From positions 18,230,501-18,294,500 of the forward strand of contig NC_088311.1 in assembly GCF_910592395.1 (NCBI RefSeq): 64,000 bases of DNA, in the 5' to 3' direction. The position numbers were made by a program, and so were the translations under genes. Under the pieces are notes generated by a model. The model was not told the DNA's origin. It did not search any database and saw nothing but the letters and a program-made list of their open reading frames with translations. The stretch comes from Lineus longissimus. Taxonomy: Eukaryota; Nemertea; Pilidiophora; Heteronemertea; Lineidae. Shown here piece by piece: positions 56,412-64,000 of the stretch (position 1 is the first letter of the stretch; every line of letters begins with the position of its first letter).

Positions 56412-59400
56412 GTATGTAAAATAAGTTGATCCTTTAGAAACACATTCTTATCGTTTGTTTCTAGCCTCAAATCAGCCAACAGCGACAGAAAACGCCTGTC
56501 TTTGGCTGTAATTGGCTCGCTTTCGTGGGATGTTTGGTCCCCTACCCAGAACCCACTGATAACTAGTGCATGTCCTGAATTTAGTTGCTTGCTGGACTCG
56601 GGACAACGTGTGTCAATATTTTGCAATGTCATTATGGGTTTCCGATATTCCCATAGTGAATGCATTTGCAAACCGCGCATCAGTAGGTCTCGTAAGGGAG
56701 TTTTCCCGAAAGTTCGCGATGATGACGTGATCCGTTAACAGGACGTAACATCTATTTTAAAATGCGTTTCCAATGTGATTGCATGATGATAACCCGTTGA
56801 TGTCGTATATCACTGGAAACGCCCGATTCCCCTGGTTCTGCAGGGGCAGTTTATTTCTTTAAATCAATCATAAGCGTCGCATTTGCTCCTAGCTCTGTTC
56901 ACCAACCGGCAATATTGCCAATTGGGCAGGACAAACACGGAAAACCCCAAATATAATACATTTCTTCCTGAATAATTCTTACAGTGACCATTCTCCCGTG
57001 AAAGACAGTTGCTTACGCTACACAAAAATTAAAAACAAATCGAGGGTCAACCATTGAACTTTTGAGATATGTTGAATTTTGCACAAATCAGCGAAAAACG
57101 CACCAACTGGCACTGGACGGCATTTCAACACGGGCCCGACGCACATCCCAAGTTTAGTGTACACATACGTCGGCGACAACATTAATATTGGTAGTTTCTT
57201 GTTAGCCGCCTATTCAGAAGCGCTCCAATCGAACGAAGTTCCAATTAGAACGGTAGTGTGACAACCACAAGACCAAAACTGCTAGCGAACAGCCAGCGCT
57301 GAAATCACCGCAAGATATTTAGCTCCTACTAGAAATAGCCAGAGAGCCCACATGTACAAATTGTTTCTTAACATTTATGAAATAGAGGTTGCACTCAAGC
57401 GCACCCAGCACACGCCTACTCAAAGTTCATTATTCGAACCTCGACATCGTACGTTTACAAATGTATGATTGATGTTTCACGGTATACAAACGAGCTTGCT
57501 GTACTAGCGCTGCTAATTGCAATAATACACTGAATAATCGACACCCTCACACTAAGTTTCATCTTTCTAGACTCAATAGTGAGCAAACGTGCCCTATTAT
57601 TGATGGACGACGGACGGACGGACAGACCAACGCCGGGAGTCCAATCATTGAAGAACATTTTATAGCAATAACAGAACATCTGGTATAGCACATAGTGTTT
57701 GTCCAGCTGCGCGGGGTATAGCTGTTGCATATCCATATAATAAGGCTATGGTATTCTCAAATTCTCTTTCTCGGAAGTGTACTATAAGCCCATAGCGTCA
57801 CTCGAAAAACATTATAGATTTTCGACTTGCCTTTATGTTTTTCTCAGAAAGAAATTGATAAAAACTTAAGCATCATGGTATTAATAAGAATATAACTTGG
57901 ATAGGTATTGTACTGTAAGTGTTATCGCTTATTTGAAGTTTGGAACACATTTCGACGACATGGCATCAGGCGTTCGTGTAGGCGTTTCTGGGGATTCGCT
58001 ATAGTCGCAAGGTAAGTGCATGGTGTTAACGAGTGATAGAACTTGGTCTCACTCCTTTTTATTTAATTTTTAAGGTTGTCCGACAAAACACTTCGGGTAC
58101 AACTGCGAATATAGGTGTCACTGTGATGGGGATGAAGATTGCAGTCAAGACGGGTCTTGCCCAAATGGATGTGCCAGTGGATGGGATGGGGAGTATTGTC
58201 AGCGCGGTAAGTTTTAAAGATAGATCAACTATATCGACACCAAGCGGTTTAGTTTCCATAGTGTTGCACATAGATATCTAGCCCTTACAACACAACAATG
58301 ATGTGATTTTTTTCGTATTGGATCATCAGGTCATCAAGATTGTATAGTACACTCACCTGGAAAGACAACAGCAATAATCACGAAGATGACCAATTTCTTT
58401 GCGAATTTCCGATTACCTGATTGAAAAATCGATAATTACGAATTATTTTTTTAGCAAGTCAAATCATCATGGTTTTTTGATCAGGTGGCCAGGAATGAAT
58501 CATGCTTCCTGGTATTTTTTGATAAGGTGACCAGTTGCAGTTGTTTTTTCTCATTACAAAAGAAGTAGGATACCTTGACTTTTGAAACCTTTAGTGTCAA
58601 CAGATAAGATAAGCATCTAAATATTTGAATACTTCACAAGGCAATAAATACAAGACAGAATTCTTCTGGCTGTCGTTCATCCATGTTTGGCACGCCTCGG
58701 CTTGAAAAAATTGTTCATGATTATCGCTTGATGAATATAAAAATAGTCATGCCTATATGCTCATGCCTATATATGTATAGTGGGTGGGTGAAACCTAGGA
58801 GATATTTTATAAAAAGATAAGGACATCATATCGTTTCTAAGTCTGGCATTATCTGATTCAAAATTCTGTAGGTTTGTAGATTTGCTCCACATGTTTCTTG
58901 AATATTCAGACACGTTCTTGCATGTCTTAGATCGGTGAAACTAAAGTATGTACATGGCGTGTGGCGAGCTGTAATTGGCCACAAGGCACTGTGCAACCTC
59001 CTTGCGCATGACCGGAACTATTTATGTCGACGTCGTCCCGTCCGAACTTGAAATGGTCGCCACAGCAATCTGAATGTGGTGAATGCGTGTGAGTTCTCAC
59101 CAAATATATGCCTACTCTCGCTACACAACCTACGTAATGCATCCATGCCTACACCCATGTGGTACTGCAACTTTGGTCTTTCTGCAGACGTGATAGAATA
59201 GATATGGAGACACCGATAGGAAGCCATGTTTATCCTCAATGTGTTGGCATTGCTCAGCTTCCCGACAACGTGCGTCAGTATAGGCGGAGGCTACGGAGGC
59301 ATTACCGCTGGAAGTTCAGTATGAGACGAAACTAGCATGACGCAATGCGCATTACCACTGAGCTTAAAAAATGTATCGTTATTATTGTATCGTCTGTTTT

Positions 59401-61970
59401 AGGTAATGTTGCTGCAGGAAAGTCTTCAGACGCATCACAGGGAACGACCTATGGCACGCATTACGCCTCTTTGGCTCTGGATGGTTATACGAATCAGGCG
59501 TTTTCAAGATGCAGTCATACCAACCAACGCGAACATTGGTGGCAGGTGGATTTAGGGAGGGACTATGTTCTATTTACAGTGACAATATGGACAATGGGTA
59601 AGTCATAAATGTGATGAATATCAGAGATAAGGCCTCAATATCAAGCAAACTGGGCTGTAATTCTACTACGACTATCATTATCACTATTATTATTTAAACC
59701 ATCGTTTAACGCCTGTTGTTAAAATTTCTATCAAAACATGCGAACGTTCAAAAAGCTAATTCACAAGATGATTATGAAATTTTGCGATAGCATATGAAAA
59801 CCTTATATATATCTAAGAAATATCATCAAATTATCAGCACCAAATAAATACAGCTTAATTAGCCTTCCCCAGCCAACAATCCTGGGAAGACTTAATTTTA
59901 CTCTACTATAAAAAAAGTCCTTCATTATCATTATTATCACCTCTGCATCCCAAGCGGCTAGCAGTTTTTAATGAAATTTGACTCAAATATCAGTTAGGGG
60001 ATAAGAACGAAAATGGCCTTGTCCTTTTTATCACTGATTACGTAATTCAAATGAAATCATTTGTTTCATGGCGATTTTTTGGGCAAATATTGACAAAAAA
60101 ATGTTTCCGGACAACTCTGAATCGCTCGACGGAGGGCAGCTTAGTAAAACCAAGCCCCTCCCTGCGAGATCTCGTGATATTTGGGTGGTCGATCGCGCCG
60201 GTCAACGTAGCTACAATCCAACCTTGCGTCAGGAATAGGCGGAGGCGAAATGGCTTGGGACGAGGCTGGACGGAGAGCACTGCAACTTTCAGGGATGATA
60301 GTTGATATGTTGAAGTTATGCATGTGGGTTTTACATTTTCAGTCATGTAACTTATTCACACAATAACGAGTTCCATTGTTTTTTTAACCTCGATAGCTCG
60401 TAGAGCTCGCTTTTTATCAAAGTTATTGTCATGCAATTTTCAGGGAAGGTGGATCAGACGATTTGTAATAACTCTTTAATTTGATATTTGCTTTGTTCAT
60501 GAAATACTGATCAAATGACTAAAAATTGTGGCTTACTGGACTTGCGCAATATTTCGCCAAAAAAGTATTCTATGCAACGGTCCCTAGGTGACTTTTCCTA
60601 TTCATAATACACAGCCTGTCCATCCTAGATCGTGGTTACATGGGGAGTAATCGTTGTAAAATTTGGCCAAACGCAAAGACAGTTAACCCGGGTACCACCA
60701 TGTTTACGATGCGAACAAGCCGTGTAAGTCATTATCAGCATTTTTTTCATTGAACATTTGCGGGTACAGCGTCACAAGGAGCAGCATTGAACGGTAAACA
60801 GGTTCACATCATATTCAGACAATGGCTTGTAACGGCCATACAGGAAACGATTCGTATCAAAAACCGACGATCACAACTATTCGCTTGCTGAGAGTATACA
60901 TTACGCGCATACATTACATTCAGACATTTGAGCTTCCAAGCTTTGAGAAATAACAGGTCATGTGCGAATTTGGCATGTAATTTTGGTAACTTACGTGAGT
61001 ACATTTTCAACCCCGAAAAGTGTGAAGTGAAGTTATGCTTTTATTTAGTAAAAATCGGTAGGCATGTCCAACAAGACATGTGTCTCAGCTGCCTGGGTGG
61101 GTGCAAGTCATCACTCAAAAGTCGTTCTCTGCAATGCATGCGTTTGTGTATACAATGTACGTTACCCTCTCTACTTCAAATGAATGAACCTCATAAGGGT
61201 TTGATTAATTAATTGTTTGTCGTACCTTCTTCGATCGAGGTCCGAACAAATTCATGATTTTGATTTTTAAAAACACGTATTCATAATGAAAAACACATCC
61301 ATATTGGTGACTGACAACACCATCGAACTTGATGTACCGGGGTAAAACATAATGGTCGCTCCCCCATTTCGCTCGTTTCGTTTCGTTGCGCAAAGTCCAG
61401 TAAGCCTAGTCTGGACTGGTTTTGTTTGGTCCCGTGTAAACGGCCCTTAGCAGTGTAGTGCTGTGCCTAAAAAAGAAATCGGTCCAAGCAGACGGGATTT
61501 TTTTCATTTAATAATGTTCTGTTGGTGACAATTGTTAACTGAATCCTTTATTTTGAAATTCTGAGAAAAAGTAGGGCTTGCTGGCTAATTGATTAGACAG
61601 AAACCTCACTTCTTGCTGTTACAAAACTGCAATCCAATATTTGATGACGTCATCTACATTACAACCAAGCAGGTGTTGCTGATGATTACAGATTTCTCAA
61701 TTGATTCGATATTGATGTCATTTTGAAATTTTTCAGCTGAAAGTGAGTGCAAGAAAAATACGATAGGTACAGAATACAAGGGAACACAGAATACAACGTT
61801 GATGGGTTTCACCTGTGCGGATTGGCTTGTATTCGAGAAAGCCAGATATAGGCCGGCTGACTCCTACAATTACTGTCGGAACCCAGACGGTGACGCTCGT
61901 GGACCTTGGTGCTATATTACAGCCACATACCCACCTCCCTATGATAACTGCTTTATTCCATCCTGTAAAA
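56351..61970 (+). CDS. Gene D2: secreted/extracellular EGF-FTP-kringle protein (3' end outside)
   Basis: The exons are 56,351-56,411 (signal peptide), probably 56,465-56,691 (Cys module), 58,075-58,206 (EGF-like), 59,403-59,597 (first half of an FTP/fucolectin domain) and 61,737-61,970 (kringle). EGF, FTP and kringle exons are all phase 1-1 and join in frame. FTP modules bind fucose in fucolectins and tachylectin-4; kringles bind proteins or lysine in clotting and growth-factor proteases. The product would be a mosaic recognition protein, possibly innate-immune. No second half of the FTP domain was found before the kringle. The kringle ends phase 1, so further exons lie right of the window. 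Confidence 0.7.
56465..56691 (+). CDS. Unrecognised Cys-containing exon of gene D2
   Basis: 227 bp, phase 2 in and phase 1 out, open, with CPEFSC, IFC and ECICKPR. The other frame has an early TAA. Confidence 0.42.
58075..58206 (+). CDS. EGF-like exon of gene D2
   Basis: 132 bp, phase 1-1, GCPTKHFGYNCEYRCHCDG...CASGWDGEYCQR, eight cysteines, of the laminin/scavenger-receptor EGF type. The acceptor is TTTTTAAG|G. Confidence 0.82.
59403..59597 (+). CDS. FTP (fucolectin-like) exon of gene D2
   Basis: 195 bp, phase 1-1. It encodes NVAAGKSSDAS, YASLALDG, CSHTNQREHWWQVDLG and VTIW, which are the core motifs of the eel-fucolectin/tachylectin-4/pentraxin-1 fold, N-terminal half. In known fucolectins the His and the Arg residues that bind fucose lie partly in the missing second half. 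Confidence 0.85.
59598..61736. other. Intron of gene D2
   Basis: No exon is supported. Small Cys-rich frame at 60,928-61,212 judged to be chance. Confidence 0.5.
61737..61970 (+). CDS. Kringle exon of gene D2
   Basis: 234 bp, phase 1-1, between TTTTTCAG and GTAAGT. ECKKNTIGTEYKGTQN, TCADWL, NYCRNPDGDARGPWCYI and NCFIPSCK give all six kringle cysteines with standard spacing: a complete domain in a single exon. Confidence 0.93.
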
Positions 61971-62750
61971 GTAAGTAACGCCCGCATAAGGGCGTGGTCC
62001 TGGAAATCTCATCAGTCGATATTGACATTGTTAGCCAGGGTACTAGTATACACTCTTAAAATAAATTTGTAAAAAGCTCTTTTACAGTAATCTATTATAC
62101 CGTACTTATCTGGTAGTTGCTATTGCACCGACTGTCAAATTAGGTTTTAATCATCAAAATAGTAATTCTGTTAATACCACTTCAATGGTTATTGTTTACT
62201 ACATGTACTACATGTATAGGCTTTTTCAGAAGTAAATGTCGCTGTCCTTTTTACAGTTGTGCAAAACTAGTGGGCCGATTTCTTCAAAGTTGTTTTTTTA
62301 AAAATCTAATTTCGGGATCAAACACAAATTCCAGGTTAGAGAATTGCAAATCAAGTTAATTGTTTTTCTTCTTTGGAGCCACCTTTGGCTTTTGGGGGTC
62401 TGGACAGGGTCCGATTTTTTCTAATGGATAGGTCTCAATGAAACTTAATCTGCACGAAAAAAGTTTACTTGAGCATTTCAGCAAAATTTATCCAGAAATA
62501 AGCAGTACGGAGGGGAAAATGTCAAAAGCCATGCACCACGTCAATGTACCCAAATAAATACCGAAAAAAAGTTTCGTAACCATGCTTAATGAAATATGAA
62601 CATCCTCTTGGTTGCCGAAATTGGAGATAAGAAAAACAAACTTTGTAGAAATCGACCCAGTAGTTTTCGAACAGTGGCACCAAAGGACAGTGACATTTAT
62701 TTATGAAGCCGACTATACCCATTAAACGGATTCTAATAATACACTAACAA
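61971..62750. other. Stretch with no recognised feature
   Basis: Presumed intron of gene D2; no exon seen. Confidence 0.45.
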
Positions 62751-63247
62751 ATAGCATTGTACCCGTGGCGCAGGCAGGTTCAAATGGGCTATACCTTGAA
62801 TAGATGAATTGCAATGAAAATCTAATGCAATATCAAAGGTTGCAATATCGAAGAGACAAATTAAACCAACCATTTGTCCACAGACTCGGACCTAGCTGTG
62901 GCATGCTGTATGCGTGCACATGAAAGTATATCAATTGGTCTGATAGAGATGATGAGGCAATGTGAATATGCCTCGTTCCTTAGTCAGCAATATGCGCCTT
63001 TTTATACGGAGAAGGAGAACCCAGATATGCCTTCACATGTCGGCCTCCAAATGGCTCGAACCAATTATTCACTATCACTACTCTAACTTTAAAATGCGTG
63101 CTCCTCCTACATGTAGCATGATCTCGGGCAAGGCACTTAGTCGACAGGCATGCTAGAAGTTCAGCAGCGTGAGCAGCTCCTTGATAAGGCCATGCCAAGT
63201 TCAGAGTGCCTCTTCAGATACATCAAGTATCGAAAGCTGTGGTCACA
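62751..63247 (-). mobile_element. Partial inverted Helitron, copy 3
   Basis: This is the reverse complement of the 3' half of the 29,785/37,135 element, beginning at its 3' end (TAGCATTGTACCC, last base changed) and ending at the segment with ACAGCTTTC. It is truncated. Confidence 0.75.
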
Positions 63248-63710
63248 GAGGTCGAGCCCTACAATTTCACCGAAGGTAGCACGTTTCGTCATTAATTGTC
63301 CTAGACTCTTCAAATTTGATATCTAGACACCTTTTGGGCATCTGTACATATTTTAAAAAACTCCGGTCAATGTGACATACTTTTCAGGGTTAAGTAGGTC
63401 TGGTCATAAAACTCTATGTCAGTTAAATTAAGAAACCTTCACTGTGTGATCCTCAAAGGTGCATCAGTGATCGATATGATCAAGATTGACATAGAGCGTA
63501 GAACATTTTGTCAGAAAGGTCAAACTCTAAAATTCCACTGAAGTTGATACGTTTCACTACTATTTGTCTGAGATTCTTCAAATTTCATATGGAGACACCT
63601 ATTGGGCATCTGTACAAGTTGACCCAATTTAGGTCAATTGTGACCTAGTTTATCAAGTTCACAGAGGTCAAACTCTAAAAGTGTCATTGACAGTGCCATA
63701 TTTTGTCATA
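63248..63710. repeat. Diverged tandem repeat, period about 267 bp
   Basis: AGAGGTCGAGCCCTA.AATTTCACC...GGGCATCTGTACA at 63,248 recurs at 63,516 (AAGGTCAAACTCTAAAATTC) and starts a third time at about 63,666. Confidence 0.65.
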
Positions 63711-64000
63711 CATGTGTCTAAAAGTCAATTTAACCTCATATGTCATTTCATCTGCAATTAAATGATTCCCAGGTGAGCACAATGTCCCCTGGACATTTCA
63801 TTTCTTTCTGGGCAGATAAAGGTGATAGTCTGAAACAATATTTTCATCGGTTGGTGCTCGGTATAAGCATCCTGAGATTCAGGTTATTTTTAGTCTACGT
63901 CATATACATGAACCTGTTTGAAATTTCGACAAGTTGAGTATGTTGAGAACCACTGGTTATGCCAGGATGCGGAATAAGAGGCTGATGGACTAAGCAGAAT

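Larger units (their letters stand above)
35977..59085. repeat. Segmental duplication, block B
   Basis: This is the second copy of the two-gene block (CCP membrane receptor, then signal peptide/EGF gene). It is longer than block A because of the Helitron, a local duplication at 38.5-39.1 kb and a bigger CCP array. Identity with block A stays high even in introns, for example the stem and transmembrane exon introns and the region upstream of the signal peptide exon. The duplication is therefore evolutionarily recent, or has been kept similar by conversion. Confidence 0.9.

Noticed and set aside
60928-61212. Cys-rich 94-residue frame as an extra exon of gene D2
   Set aside because: The cysteine spacing fits no module, and splice sites and phases do not match the neighbours.
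61733-61987. Minus-strand frame over the kringle
   Set aside because: Shadow of the kringle exon.
1-64000. CRISPR array, operons or prophage
   Set aside because: The regular repeats are exons with introns of a eukaryotic gene; splice signals and LINEs exclude a bacterial origin.

Overview
The window is eukaryotic genomic DNA from an animal, most likely a marine invertebrate (non-vertebrate deuterostome or lophotrochozoan; I cannot name the species). The evidence is short exons with GT-AG introns, almost all phase 1-1, that encode extracellular modules: CCP/sushi, EGF-like, fucolectin-type (FTP), kringle and Gla. Decayed CR1/L2-like LINEs, a Helitron and TIR elements are also present. I saw no bacterial gene organisation, rRNA, tRNA or CRISPR array.

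The window is built around a large segmental duplication. Block A (about 1-21,848) and block B (about 35,977-59,085) are collinear over more than 20 kb, and each carries the same two plus-strand genes. The first gene is a type I membrane protein: a long run of CCP domains, a short stem exon, one transmembrane exon and a cytoplasmic tail with an FxNPxY-type motif (gene A, 5,597-17,089; gene B, 33,565-54,562). The second begins with a signal peptide exon and continues with a Cys-containing module and an EGF-like exon. In block B it runs on into an FTP exon and a kringle exon (gene D2, 56,351-61,970). In block A it is cut off by a LINE fragment at about 21,849 (gene D1).

The CCP regions are tandem arrays that alternate two exon types, each 192 bp and each symmetric 1-1. 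Gene A has ten units of about 633 bp. Gene B has twelve exon pairs, and three consecutive units of about 1,483 bp there are nearly identical to one another. Gene A carries many lesions: a frameshifted exon, a stop exon, a lost acceptor, a lost donor and lost cysteines. Gene B is open throughout but has two mutated acceptors, one of them on its cytoplasmic-tail exon.

Between the blocks (21.8-36 kb) lie shuffled remains of at least one further copy of the locus, two LINE pieces, a TIR element with an 8-bp target duplication, a Helitron inside a 228-bp tandem repeat, and a foldback repeat. A well-formed propeptide plus Gla-domain exon (27,764-27,948) has the intron phases of vertebrate vitamin K-dependent clotting factors. 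Block A also holds a TTAA-flanked element with a P2X7-ballast-domain gene and a THAP exon; block B lacks it. Together the locus looks like a fast-evolving cluster of complement/coagulation-like receptor genes, shaped by unequal exchange and transposition.
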